Part shown: positions 23,001 to 35,900 of the stretch, piece after piece
Numbering within the stretch: position 1 is the stretch's first letter
How the letters are laid out: the number at the start of each line of letters is the position of its first letter
The notes under the pieces: model-generated
The model's database searches: none
The model's input: the letters and a program-made list of their open reading frames with translations, nothing else
What the model was told of the DNA's origin: nothing
From: Colletotrichum lupini
Lineage: Eukaryota; Ascomycota; Sordariomycetes; Glomerellales; Glomerellaceae
NCBI RefSeq assembly: GCF_023278565.1
Contig: NC_064680.1
Span: forward strand, 2,356,001-2,420,000
Direction: 5' to 3'
Length of the DNA stretch: 64,000 bases
Made by a program: the position numbers and the translations under genes

Positions 23001-25388
23001 TTGATCCGTCTTATGGAGACTGCCAAGAAGCTCTTTGCTGTTGAAGATTTCCAGCGAAGCGACTTGCGACCTCAAGATGTCATCCCCAAAGTACAGGAGA
23101 TGCTCAAAAGAATGACCATCGTCCGTGGCAAGGATGACATCTCCAAGGAGGCTGATTACAGTGCCACGATTCTCTTCAAGGCGCAGATCCGCTCTCGACT
23201 TGCGTTCAAGCGTATTGCTTGCCAGCAACGCCTAAATAAGATGGCTTTCGAGCATGTCTTGGGAGAGCTTGAAGCCCGCTGGGACCGAGCCTTTGTCAGT
23301 CCTGGTGAGATGGTTGGTGTCATCGCGGCCCAGTCTATTGGTGAGCCTGCCACTCAGATGACACTGAACACCTTCCATTTCGCTGGTGTCTCTTCCAAGA
23401 ACGTCACTCTCGGTGTCCCTCGTCTCAAGGAAATTCTTAACTTGGCCCAGAACATCAAGACTCCTTCCATGGTTGTTTATCTGAGTGGTGAGGACAACGC
23501 CAGTCAAGAAGCTGCCAAGCAACTTCGAAGCACGGTCGAACACACGACGCTGCGCTCCGTCACGGCTGTCACCGAGATCTACTACGACCCTGAGATCACT
23601 TCGACCAACATTCCCGATGATCTGGATATGGTTGAGTCTTACTACCTTATCCCCGACGAGTCGCACGACAAGACGGAAGACCAATCCAGATGGCTGCTTC
23701 GTCTCACTCTGGACCGCCAGAAGCTTCTTGACAAGGAGCTGACTGTTGAGGACGTTGCTAGGCGCATCAAGGAGGAGTACCCCAACGATCTTGCTGTCAT
23801 CTTCAGTGATAACAACGCTGAAGAGCAAATCATTCGTATTCGTCCCATGCATGCAGGCAATGACAAGGACGAAGATGGTGAGAAGAAGATTGAGGACGAC
23901 GTCATGCTGAAGAGACTTGAAACTCATTTGCTCGACACTCTCTCTCTTCGTGGTGTCAAGGGCATCGAGAGAGCCTTCTTGAACAAGGAGGTTAAGCTCA
24001 TCGAGACCGAGGATGGAGCTCTGTTGGCTGCGAAGGCTGACGAGCGCTGCTCAGAGTGGTACCTGGATACCTCTGGAACAGCTCTGCGCCAGGTCTTGGC
24101 AGTCGACGGCGTCGATTCCAACCGCACGTACACCAACCACTTGTGGCAGGTTGTCGAAGTCTTTGGTATTGAGGGTGCCAGAGCGGCTCTTATCCGTGAG
24201 TTGACTCAGGTGCTTGCCTTCGACGGTTCCTACGTCAACCACAGACATCTTGCTCTTCTCTGTGACGTGATGACATACAGAGGTACCATCTCTGCCGTCA
24301 CCCGTCACGGTATCAACAGAGCCGACACGGGTGCTCTGATGCGTTGTTCTTTCGAGGAGACTGTGGAAATTCTCCTCGAGGCTGCAGCTGTTGGTGAGTT
24401 GGACGACTGCCGTGGAATCTCCGAGAACGTCATGCTTGGCCAGATGGCTCCCATGGGAACTGGTCACTTTGACGTTCTCCTTGACCCCAAGATGCTGGAG
24501 ACTGTCATCAGCGACAACTCGCGCATGGGTCTCATGCCTGGCATGCCGGTCAAGGGCGGCGAGGCTGGCGGTGCTGCCACCCCGTACGACTCTGGGTCTC
24601 CCATGGCGGATTCGGGTTACATGTCTCTCAGCTCGCCTGCCGCCGGCAACTTCTCCCCCATTGTTGGTGCTGGCTCCGATTCTCCCACCGGTTTCAATAC
24701 CGACTACAATGGTGGTGGATTTAGCATTGGTTCTGTCAACCCCTATTCAAGCGCCAGTCCTGGGCGGCCGACGAGCCCATTCAGTACATCCCCGACGTCG
24801 CCATTCAGCAGTGGTTATGGCGGATACTCGCCGTCGTCTCCCAATGCCGGCTACTCACCCACATCGCCGCTCATCGACGGTGCTGCTGGGCGTTACGGGG
24901 CTACCTCGCCGCAGTTCAGTCCTTCGTCACCCTCTTTCTCGCCAACATCGCCCATGCTCCGGCCCACCAGCCCTGCAAGCCCCAACTACAGCCCGACATC
25001 GCCAAGCTACTCACCGGCATCGCCCTCTTCACCTAGGCACTACTCCCCGACATCGCCCGCGCAGTATGCTTCACCCACTTCCCCGAGCTACTCGCCAGCC
25101 AGTCCCAACTACAGCCCTGCATCCCCCAACCTCCATGGGGCTGGTCCCACGTCACCGTCGTACTCACCTGCGTCGCCGACGTGGTCTCCTACTTCACCGG
25201 CTCAGTATTCGCCTACAAGCCCGAGTTTCCAACAGACTCCAGGAGCCCAGCAGTCTCCGACCAGCCCCAGCTATTCGCCGACTGTAAGCTACTCTTCTGT
25301 TGACTGATGTTTTTGAGCAAGTTCTAACATAATCTAGTCTCCCTCTTGGTCTCCCCGGACACCTGGACCCGGCGGCTCCGGCAACTAA
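20016..25388 (+). CDS. RPB1: RPB1, largest subunit of RNA polymerase II
   Basis: Catalytic subunit of Pol II. Three exons: 20016-20372, 20436-25283 and 25338-25388, 1751 residues, the usual fungal length. The clamp zinc motif [20 protein letters not shown] is near residue 70. The catalytic metal loop [10 protein letters not shown] has Asp494, Asp496 and Asp498. The bridge helix begins near residue 830 ([20 protein letters not shown]). The trigger-loop region contains [20 protein letters not shown]. The C-terminal domain, from about residue 1575, has about two dozen degenerate heptads ([21 protein letters not shown]). The last intron, 25284-25337, falls inside a heptad: splicing joins YSPT to [16 protein letters not shown]. 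Without splicing the frame ends at 25307 with a different short tail. A single other intron lies after the first zinc region. Confidence 0.98.
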
Positions 25389-26100
25389 TAGTGCGCCGAG
25401 TTACGAAGAAGCATCCAATCGCGTCCTCGGTTCGCCACTATCCTTCACTTTCCTAATATGCCGACTAATGATTCTACGGCTTAACTGGTTCTAGTCGATT
25501 GGAATATCGCATCTCATTACAGACGCAGGCTGTCACTGAGATTTTGCCTCTTTCATTTTCTCTTCTCGCGTGAAGAATAAGGAATATTGCATTTATAGAA
25601 GTGCTCTCAGAGACAAGCAACATCACACAAAGCAAGATTGCTGCACGCAAAGACGATAGAGGGGCCAGACTTGGGGAGAAGCAAGGACAGCAACCATACC
25701 CTCATACACAAAAACAACATCCACCAAAAAAAATCACTCAAAAGAAGCAAAAAAGGCTTGCGGTGAATTATGTAAAAAGCTGATTTTTGTACAATAAGGC
25801 GATCAAGGGGGTGTAAGAGCAAGGGGGGCGGTTGGGGACTGGCACGATGAGAAACCAAGGAAATGGGGTTGGCTCCTGGTGGCTTGATGTGTGGAAGAGG
25901 GAAGAGAGCGAAGAAGCAATGCAATACCTGGGAACCCCTTTTCTTGAGAGGATGAAGAACACACACACAAAACACAGATTGGAATTATCTCGCGATGAGA
26001 GGGGGGATGATTAGTCCCTTGTTTCCTATTCTATCTTGCCGCAGATTGAACCACCTCATGAAATTGGACCAGACTGATATCACAAGAGGATGGCCGCCCC
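25389..26100. other. RPB1 3' flank
   Basis: Downstream of the RPB1 stop. AATAA-like words near 25577 and A-rich stretches around 25615-25760 are plausible cleavage and polyadenylation context. No gene seen. Confidence 0.4.
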
Positions 26101-29100
26101 CTCGGGGCTTGGTTTGTGACTTGTTGGTGCACAACGTACATTGCAGTCACGAGATTGTGAGACACTTTTGTCGTCAGCTCGATGCTTGCGAATCGTGATG
26201 ATGTTGTCTGCCATTGCCCGTTTCGACTTGTTGTACGTTCGTGATGTGCTGCTGTTGCCTATGCCTGCCTAGTTCTGCCTGCTTCCCGACTCCGCTGCCG
26301 CAGCGCCGCAGCCCTTTCCCACTCACGGATGCTCCAAGTTCCGACCGACCCCATGACCCGGAGATGCTGCGCACTTACACCCATCGCAGGAGTTGTCATA
26401 GCTGAGTAAAAAAAAAAAAAAGCAGGTGTGTGGATTCCCCCCCGAAAGAGCACGGATGGGGAAGATTGGCATATGCCCAGGGCAAGACAGGCAGCAAAAA
26501 GGATAAGAGAAGAAAAAAAGAGAGAGGGTGTGAGGCTAATAGGAGAGCCAACCCGGTCTGGATCTGCACCTTGTCATCATTTCACTACCTAATTGTTCCC
26601 TTTGGGCCTTTGGAGAGGGGACCGGGATCGTCACGTAGGATGTTGGTCGGTCGGTCGACCCAGCACTGACTGCCTCTGTTTAATTTCAGACTGTCTCGAT
26701 GCGTTTCCAGGCATGCGCACAAGGGAAGCAGACAGATGGGGGTTTGAAGGCGTGCAACAAAAAGTTACACGTCACATCACGAGACACTGGGCACCAAGAC
26801 GCAATGGGAAAAGCTCGCTCGACATGATAACTCGTAGCCCGGTGGGCGGCGCGGGCGACAGCGGCGCCACCCGCACCCAAGGCGTTCATCCAAACATTTC
26901 ACGCCTTCCTTGTTCCAAAATTCTTGTTGTTCCTTCCCCCTCGTGATGCGGACAGGCAAGGCAGGATAAGTGGACGAGGGGCCCAGTATGTAAGAGGAGC
27001 AATGATGCAAAGAACCGAGACGGGCTTTGCCTCTTCCTCTAAAGAACAGGGAAAGGGTGGGAGAATCTCCAGGGTGGATCATGGCCCATGATGATACTCA
27101 TGGGTATCGTGGATACCATGGGTACGTCCGAGACGCGTCTTCTTCGAATCCTCTTCCGGACGGTGCCCCTTCCTCTTCTCCATCTCGCCTCTCGAATCCC
27201 GGTCTCATCACATCGACTGATACAACGACTCAAGCCCCACGAGTCATCAGCCATAGCTCTGTAGGTAATCTACGCATCAGTTCGGGCGCATGGGGTGAAA
27301 GGAATTCTCATAGCTAGCAGCGACGACGATAATGACGGCGGCGCTTGGATGGGTGTATGGACGCTCGCTTACAAGGCCACACCAACAAGCGGTCGACAAA
27401 CTCGTTTGTGATTCGCGGATTTGTTCACGTTCTGCGTGTGAAGACGCCAAGCCGCGTCTCTTTAGCTTGTCTGGATCCAACATACGCACACGCATAACGT
27501 GTGGCACACCCATTCTCCGGTTCCTCCACGCCGTACTCCAGAGACAAACGAAATGAAGGAAAAGTGCCTTATGGGGTCGCAGGTAACGAAGGGTGTGCCG
27601 CTACCCCCGAGGCCCGAGAAACGCCGGGGTGCAGCTACCAGGTAGATGGAGCGTTGGATGTAGTTGCGAAAGGGGAAAGAAGAGAAAAAAGTCCCGCCGA
27701 ACAGGCCGCTTGGACCGGCGGGCTCCAAGTGTCCAACCATGGCCGCGTTCAACGTCGACCGACGAGCACAGCCAGTTCTACGCCTTTGGCTTCTCATTCG
27801 TCCGCTGATGAAGGACTGTTTCCCAACAGGCGCCTTTGCCGAGCATTGTATGCTGCAGCGTGGAATTCCGGATCTCAAGAACGGATAGAAGAAAAAAGGG
27901 GGTGAGGGTCCGATGGATTTCTCATCGTGCTTGTTGGTCTCGGGTCGTACACGAACCCGGTCAACGGGCCAAGGGAGCCGGAGCCGGTGAGCAAGGGCCC
28001 CAACAAGAAGAGCCTTGAGCCGGGAATGCGGAAAGGAAAGAATTGTTTGTTGTGGCCTGAATACTGATGGCTGGAACGAAATGAGTTGAAATAGAGAGAA
28101 AACAGAGCATCAGACTCGGGTTACATCATGAGGCGGTTCTTGCGCGTTGTCAAACCAACATTGTCTCTAGGCTCCCCTCTGGTCTTGACCAAAGCTCACG
28201 GGCAGTATCAATCGATCAGTCGCAAGGATGGAACCTCAAGCTGATGCGGGACACGGGCACAGCGCTAAACTTCGAACCGTGGGACTCAAAGATCGATCAA
28301 GACAGGGACTGCCCTGCCCCTGGCATGTTATGGAGGCATTGGGTGGAGGCTTGAGATTTCCAGATGGGGGCGAAGGATTGCCGCGAGCTGAGTTGCTGCT
28401 GAGAGCTCGAGCAGGTCTCTTCATTCACACTATTCCTCATCCTCCGGCCATCTAGGCATGGATGGGTCCATGCAGGGATGGAAGGAAACGGAAGAGGGGA
28501 TTAAGCGGCCAACCGTGCCACCCTCGTTATTCGTTCAACCGCTAGCAGCCGGCTTGCGGACTGGATTCCGCTTCCCGTCGCTGATTGTGGCTCGGACTGG
28601 CGAGCAAAGACTCATGTGCCGTTCACTGGCTCCATAGATTCTCGAGAAGGGCATAAAATATCGTGAATTGATAGAGACACGGTAGTGTAGTGAGCGTCGC
28701 AGGTATACTTGACGCAGGTGGACGGCGCGGCTGGTATTGTTCGACGAGCGGAAGATGAAGTCCAAAGTGCAGCACTGTGGCACAATCAATGAGGTTTGTG
28801 AACTTTTTAAATGTCAATGATTGGTGTTATGCAGGATTGAAGCGATGTGCATAGCCGCCGAAGACCATGCGGGCGGGCGCGATGGGCCTGTCAGCAATGC
28901 TAGTTCATTCTGCGCCCCCAAGGCACATGGGGGAATTGAGGAGGGAGGGGTGCCCCAGTGCTGGCCGATGATCCGCAACAAGCGGAAAAGTACTGGCTGG
29001 CCAAGTGAAGATGAGCAATGACCCCCGGTCACCTCGTCTGTATGTAGCCGTGGTTGGTGTCACTGCTCAACCTTGACATGAAGGAAACGGCAAGGGAGTC

Positions 29101-30870
29101 TTTACTTGTGTTATGCTTCTTGCGCACAGCGACTTGCGCTTGCGGGCCGAAGTCATGGCAATGGTATTTTAGAGGGGGGGGGGCGAGAAGAGAGAAAACA
29201 GACGTGACAAACTTTTCGGCTATTGTCCTCGTGGTGGACTATCCGTACCTCGAAATGGTTGGACAAACTGAATCTTTGCTCTTGTCTAAGCCCTCTGCCA
29301 AACATGATCAGCTTTGATATATCAGGGTTGTTGTTCAAAACAAAAACGGACCGTCTGCTTTGCCTTATGCCTCGACCACGAGCTGGCCAGTGCGAAAGGG
29401 ACGGGCTCCCGTCGCGTACAAGTGCCCTTGTCGCAAATCCAGGGACAGCTCTATGTACTCTGTATGGTGGTTATTGCTAACAGTCTTGTGCCGACTCCAC
29501 TTTCCGGTGGAAATGTCTGTCGAATTGACGAAGGAAGGCAGATTGGGAAACCCATTCGCATCGCCAGTCAGCCATATTGCTTTGCCAACTTGACCCCCTT
29601 GGAAGGCCAGCTTACCGAGCTGGTTTGGGGTCCCTGGCCAAAAGCGAGATGGCAGTGAATGACGGCGGTGGGCGTACGAGGGAAATCGCCGCTTGGCAAG
29701 AACCAGGAACCAACGCCGTCTGCGTCGCGATGCTGCGTTTCTATGACGCGGGAATGAGACCACATCAGCCCCCTTCTTTGGGGGTCGGCCAGGTTGTACA
29801 AGGTTGCATACAGTAGCAAGACGGAGTCTCACTGCCATGCCGCGTGTCAAGCCGGGCATTGTAGCAGATGGAGGTTGAGGGGGTTGTGAGAGGATAAAAA
29901 CGTGTCCGTTGAGGAGAGAGCGCGTGCCTATGTCCGTCCGATGTCGTACGGCGCATGTCAAGCAAGGAATGTGGTGCGGTACGATGAAGTAGGTCGCTTT
30001 GTGATGCCGGCAGAACACAAGCATAAAGTAGAGTTGGTGCATCCGTGACCTTGTATACTTGAGATATTTGCCCTCGCCCCATAATTCGGTTTGTCTATCC
30101 TCTGGCTGGACTATCACACCAAATCGTGACTGGCGAGTTTAAGGCAAGGTACGTATCCGTTCGTACGGGATTATTCATAGTTGCTGTTCCACATGTTAGT
30201 TCCTGGGACCTGAAGCGGGAGCAGCAGCAGAAGTAAGGTAGCGTCAGTTTCTACCTTGGGTTGGGCCTACTGATTCTAATTCCTGGTTCTCGTTCTAGTC
30301 TCCGAGAAACGACATGCTGGGTCAGATACGAGGGCGAGGGTCTCTCGGGGTGGAAACTAGGAAAGCATGTCTGGCAAACTAGTTGCAATGGTCCTTCCAC
30401 AGACCTGTTCTCTGGGCCCTCGACGCCAGGTAGCTGGAGCGAAGCTGGCAGGGGCGAGAGGAAGGGGGGCGCATTCAATGAGACGTGCTGCCTTTCTGTC
30501 CCCGGTCGTCGGTCTTGGTGACTTCATCCGCAGCTTGAATTGCTCCAGTGATGCTGTGTGAATGCCCTGCCAAGATGAAGGAACAAGGCCAGGGCTACCT
30601 AGATGCAGGTAAGGCAGGGCAGGGCAAAGTTTTGGAGAGGAAGGTCGCAGTATACGCATGTTCCCTGCCATGTTGAGCATGGGAGAGGAGGAAGGGGAAG
30701 GGGGATGAGATTTGCATGAGCAAGCATGGAGGAGTAGAAGTGAACTGTGTGTAAGAGAAAGAGAGAGAAGAGGAGACTTTCAGACAGACAATCTATGCAA
30801 GTGCAATCATCTTTGTTGGCCCTGGGTTCCATTGGATTCGGATGAGGTGAAGTGCAGCACAGGCAGGAGG
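26101..30870. other. Gene-free interval, part 1
   Basis: No supported gene on either strand. Frames open for 60-250 codons overlap each other on both strands and have no consistent codon bias or recognisable motif. A purine-rich stretch on + (26490-26530) is pyrimidine-rich on -, resembling a minus-strand leader. A hairpin lies at 27099-27120. Base composition looks ordinary, not the A+T-rich state expected of heavily RIP-mutated transposons. Confidence 0.45.
27099..27120. repeat. Near-perfect hairpin, 9-bp stem with one bulged G
   Basis: CATGGGTATC and GATACCATG face each other across a GTG loop. Only one unpaired G interrupts the stem. It is isolated within non-coding DNA. Confidence 0.5.
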
Positions 30871-30877
30871 CAAGGAA

Positions 30878-31080
30878 GGTACCGTTGTATCTTACCTTAG
30901 GTACCTTAGGTAGGTACCTTACTACGTAGGTACTCCGTACTGGGGTAAGGTATGGAGGCAGGAGCTAGGGAGGCAGGAAGGAGCTAGGTAGGAAGTCGGA
31001 AAGAGGTGTCAATCTCCCGACCCACTTGTGGACACGGATGACAGGGGGAAGGTACGCACGTACCTTAGCTTAGTACCTGG
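30878..31080. repeat. Cluster of TACCTTA / TAGGTACC words
   Basis: Within about 200 bp, GGTACC, CTTACCTTAGG, TACCTTAGGTAGGTACC, ACGTAGGTACTCCGTAC and GTACCTTAGCTTAGTACC recur in both orientations, so the block can fold on itself. Similar words occur at 5150-5215 before RSC4. They precede a long pyrimidine-rich stretch, suggesting a promoter association. Confidence 0.5.
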
Positions 31081-32215
31081 CAGGAGTGCTAGTCTGCTGG
31101 AGGCTCCTACCCTGGTCCTGTCTTCATGCAGCTCCCTCTCTCCTCGTCTCCATCCTCATCTCATCTTTTTGTTTCTGTGCCGCCGTCTCCTCAACTTTCT
31201 CTTCTTCATCCATGATCCTCCTCCCTTCCTCTTCTCGCCTTGTCCTGCCTTTTGCCCACCTCACCTCGCTTCTCCTTGCCTTGTCTCGAGAGGCTCTCCA
31301 TCTCGTCAATATACGACGCATTCGCTCGCTCTGCTTTGAGACACGCCGCACGCCGCGCGCATTGAATGGGAGGAAGGGCGGGTTGCATCCGGCGAGAGCG
31401 TCCTATCTCGTCCTATCCTGCGGTGTCTTGCCTTGGCTCAGTCCAGGATCACGGGGTGTATCCATACGGAATACTGTGTGCGGGTACATCATACTCCCTT
31501 CCAGGCACAGGAGAGCGCCGAAATATCCCTTCTTCGCTGAATTTCAATTTCCCTGTCGAGCATTTATCGCGGTCGTAGTCTCGGCTGCTCACAGCATCTT
31601 GGTACCCGGGACGCCTGACCGGGCCGGTGTGTGTTTCCGCTGGCTTCGTCATACACATCTATGGATATCCTCCATTACTGACATGACCATGAACAAGGGT
31701 TGGGCACCTTACCTTGAGAAGAGGCCATCCCATCTGCGAACTTGCGAAGCACGGTACCTTCCAGACCTCTCCTCAATGGACGGTTAGGTTGACGTTAGTC
31801 TCCGCCGTTACGCTAACGCAGCGTGGCGTAGTATTGGTCCAAGCTTGATGGCATGGTGTCTCGTTTTCTCCATGTCTGTCTGCACTCTGCCCTACCGCTC
31901 GCTGGCTTGCGAGTTGGGCTTATATTGTCAATCCAGCGTCACTCTCTTTCCCTCCTCTTTGCTTCTATGGCCTTTTTTCTCTCTCTCTCCCTCTCTCTCC
32001 TTCCTTAGCCTAGGCCCCCTTGTTTTTGATTCTACTTCCCTCTCATTTTTTTCTTCTCTCTCGTGATAGATATCGCTAATCTGCTTTCTTTAGTTTCTCA
32101 CCCCTGTCCCCTTCCCTCCCCCATTCCTTTTCCTGACTCGATAGATCCGGACTTTCATCAAGCACTATACGCATCTGTTACGGCGGATTCTGTTTTTTTT
32201 TTCTCGAAAACCCCG
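31081..32215 (+). promoter_or_regulatory. Pyrimidine-rich, promoter/leader-like stretch with no downstream ORF
   Basis: Runs of C+T on the + strand (31120-31290 and 31930-32140) have the look of fungal transcription-start and 5'-leader DNA, as seen before the real genes here. No credible coding sequence follows. It may start a non-coding transcript or a gene whose exons I cannot recognise. Inference only. Confidence 0.3.
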
Positions 32216-32569
32216 AAATGAAGAAACGTTGGTATACAGTATTTGACTCTGTTCCGAGGCAAATAAACACCTTGTCGCTTGTCGCGCGTATGCTTCGCGT
32301 CAATGGTTTCGCGTCCAAACTTGAACTACTCGCTTGCCATCACATGACGCAATGCTCATGCTGGGTCGTGGGAATCCTACCCGCTACGCGCCGTAACTAC
32401 AGCCATCTATTTCCAGCCTCATGCTGGCTTGGGGCGTCTTTTGTGGCTTGCCTAGGGGGTTCGCCCTCCCTTCTCGAACAACCTTATGAATGCCGTTGGA
32501 GGATAATCAAGCGCTTGCCGGGCGCAGTGTCTGAGGGTGAAAAATTGTTTGTCTTGCTAGCCACAAATT

Positions 32570-32570
<1 letters not shown>

Positions 32571-32602
<32 letters not shown>

Positions 32603-32613
32603 ATGCGCGTGTG
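32571..32613. repeat. (GT)n microsatellite with TA and GC interruptions
   Basis: About 20 GT units, interrupted near both ends (GTATGT at the left, ATGCGC at the right). A simple-sequence repeat, likely length-polymorphic. Confidence 0.9.
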
Positions 32614-32907
32614 CAAGTGAATCAATCGCCTCTTCCGGGAACCGACAGGGGCCGACATGTCTTGTGAGGCCAAAACATCCACCCAACCGAATGCTGCTGC
32701 CCGTCGGACGAGGCAACGTGCTGTCGCAGGCGGACCGCTCCCGTGTGTTCACTGCCGTGCCACATTGTCGATTTTATTTTCTTCTTTTGACAGGTTTGGT
32801 AGTCAAGTGTCCAGTAGGCCAAACTTTTGGTCGCATGCTGATGTTCTTTCTTGCCGCCCCAGCCCCATTTTGAAACCATCTCTCGGGGCCCAAGAGGCAT
32901 TGTTAGA

Positions 32908-32943
32908 ACAGAAGAATAAAACGGGACAGAAGAATAAAACGGG
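32908..32943. repeat. Perfect 18-bp tandem duplication
   Basis: Two identical adjacent copies of ACAGAAGAATAAAACGGG at 32908-32925 and 32926-32943. The absence of any mismatch suggests a recent event. Confidence 0.85.
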
Positions 32944-35900
32944 ATGCTTGAGTGCGGCCCGACATCAAATGCAAGTGTCCCGCGAATGTGGCTTGACTAT
33001 GACAGGGGACACAAGAAAAATTCTGAGCCTGCCCTGCCAATTTGCTTTCTCAAGCTGTCTGGCAGTGAAAATTCTTTTTCCCGTATCTTGCATAACATGG
33101 ACAGTCAATTCACCGACATTGGTTTTGCATATCTAAGGCAGGTATCCGTAGCGACTTGCAAAGCACGCGGATTAGAGTTTAAATGATTGAATTGATATCT
33201 CCACAATGAGGAGCTATTGACAGGGAGAGTGTTCGTGAGAGTCGAGATGCCCGACCTTGCGCTGGGTTGCTGCTTCACGCAGTCTAGAAAAATCCGCATG
33301 CGATACTCCATCATCGTAGGTTGCTAAGAAGGAAAAAAAAAAAAAAGGTTGATGAATAAACCAGCATACTGATGAACGGAATAGTAGAAACAGGTCATGG
33401 TGTCTCTCAAAGCTCTATTCTGCTGGAGTCGTTGGCAATGATAATGCCATAGAAGAGAAGCGGAACGGCAGGCGTGAGCCTCATAATATGGTCGATTCCG
33501 GTAGAAAGAAGCTCTTCATAGTCTTCTTTCCCTCGGCTTTATGTCTACTTTTAGGCCGTCGTCGAATCTAATGCCCAAGAGACCGTTAGTTGGCGTCTCA
33601 CCGAGTGATGAGTCTGTAACGGACCTACGATTTCCCTTGCTTCTGGCAGTTGAAGCAAGTGCCATCTTGGCTTTGCGGCTTGTCTACGACACCTCCGCAA
33701 TGGCCGTGAGAGCTGCACGCATATACAGGCCGTGTCTCGGTGCAGCCACAACCCCATGTGATGATAACTCTGGAGCACATTTTGGCTAGAGAAGGAATCT
33801 TCTCCGTGGAAAAAAGAGGAAGAGGAAGAAGAAGGAGAAGAAGAGTCGAAGCTGTTGTGAGAAGGTCTCTTCGGCCGCGAGCGGTGGGCTTCTAAGTAAG
33901 GCTTTGTTTTTTCTGCGTGTAAAGCTCGATAGTGACGGGCGAAGACTCGTCTTGCAATGAAAAAGCTAGACGAAGGACTGGTTTCTTAGAGGTGACTGGT
34001 AAGAGGGATGGTCTCGTATGTTGTATAGTTGTTGTTCTGGCTGGATGAAGAGTGTATTGTTTGGAAGCTCGAGTCAGGATATGTCGTCTGTCTTATATAT
34101 CGTCGTGACACAAGCTCAAGACTGGCTATTGGCTTGAAATCGACTGTCGGGAGTGGGCTGACTTGTTTGCCATCGTCAAATCTGCCAGTCAAGCGAAAGA
34201 GGACCAACAGGTAGCTATCACACCGGTGATGCCAAATGTAAGTAGACGCAGCTTGGCTGTTGGTTGCTCGCCAACGCGTCAAAGTTTCTCTGTTCTGGTG
34301 TTGGAAGATGCCAGTCGGGAGATAGTGGTGCGTCAAGCGTCTGTCTGGCAAGTCTTCAAGTTGACGCAAGGGAGGGCTGTAACTTGGTGGAGGGAAGTAA
34401 TGTGGAAGATGCAACGGGTCGTGAAAATGGCTTGTACCTTGCAAGTCGATGTACCTGGGAGAGATGCTGGCTGCGGGTGCGGACCGGGCAGATGGGTTGT
34501 TTGATCCGCCCCTTTGCAGGAGGTGGTCGACAAGCTGCCTGGTTGTGGAGATGCTTTGGCGGCCGTGGAGAAACCAGCCTAATCCGACTCAGCTCAGGCC
34601 GTTGGCTCTCCCGCACAGGGCTAACAAGCACCCGTGTACTTCCAACGCACAACGGTGCAATGGTTGGTCGACTGGGTGAAAGATTCTGGCCTGTCTTTTT
34701 GCCCTTTTGATAAGTCGTACGCTAGTTCGAAATGAGACGTGATAGCCGGGTACTGTCCCGCCTTGTTGTGTTGGTAAGACCAGGGTATCACGCAGGCGGC
34801 CTTTCTGGAAGACAATGGGTGTTGTTGGACGTGATATCCACTTAGAACGGAAGAGCCCCCAATATGCACCTCAGAGGCGCAGCCCAGCCAAAGTTGGGTC
34901 TGTTGACGCAATGTCTCGTTTTTCTGGTGTTCCGTCTCGAGTGCTGTATGGGCAACGCGTGACCCAAGATGTTGGTTTCGACGACTACGTTACTGAGCCG
35001 GCTCAACGTCTGGCAGGTGGTTCTTCAAGAGTCTTTTGTGGTGGGCTGCCAAGGCATGACAATGTCATCCAAATGTAGTTTCTGGAGAGGAAGAGGAAGA
35101 AAGGGGAAGCGAGAAAGTGTGTGTAAGAGAGAGAGAGACAGAGAAAGAGAAAGATGGAAGACGCATGTCCTCAGCCGCCCCGCCCGGTTCAATGACTGAC
35201 TGGTGACGGGTATTCGGGGCAGGGTAGGGCAGGTAGGTGCACCTCTCGTGTGTTCCCATTGTCGCATGGCACCCACTGGCCGCACTTTCTATTGGGGAAC
35301 GTGGGAACACAGAACATCGGCCACTTGGACCAGGGATAGCTTGGCGTGGCAGCATCAGCAGTAGCAGCAGCAACCAGCACTGAGCTCTGTGCAGGGCCTA
35401 CTGGTGCCGTGCCGTATGGTCAGTCCCCTCAGCGTGAGGTAGGGCAAGCATAAGTGCCTACGAAGAATGGGTGACCCATGTCCCTGTCTTGAGTTGTGAT
35501 TGTCCTCGACCTGATGGTGTCGGGAGACCCCTCGTGGACAGTTAGTTCCTAGTGCGTCCCAAGCCGACTTCACTGTCAAGCGTAGAGATGAGCCGCTGTG
35601 TTGAGTGGATCGTTCAGACGATGTCGCACATGAGCGATCCGCGTCAAGCCCTGTTTATTAGTCTAGTTTGGGCAAGACCGTTCCGTTGATGGCGCCCTTT
35701 GTGTCCGCCAAAGCTAAGGTATTTCCCATCTATCCATAATGCGCTGCCGATTCTCTAGGCACCTTGTCCTGATCATAAGGGCGAACAGGTACCGTTAGAT
35801 CGCTCGCGGATTTAACTCTCCCTGCCGGAGTTATTCCAACCCACAGGGGGCAATGCTACCGCAAGGAAGACGTTAGATTGAACATCAGCTTGTCCAGACA

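Noticed and set aside
29365..30117. 250-codon minus-strand ORF
   Set aside because: Arg/His-rich, no codon bias or motif, overlapped by other open frames on both strands.
31086..31787. 233-codon + strand ORF
   Set aside because: Ser/Leu/Cys-rich translation of a pyrimidine-rich tract; no ordered conserved segment.
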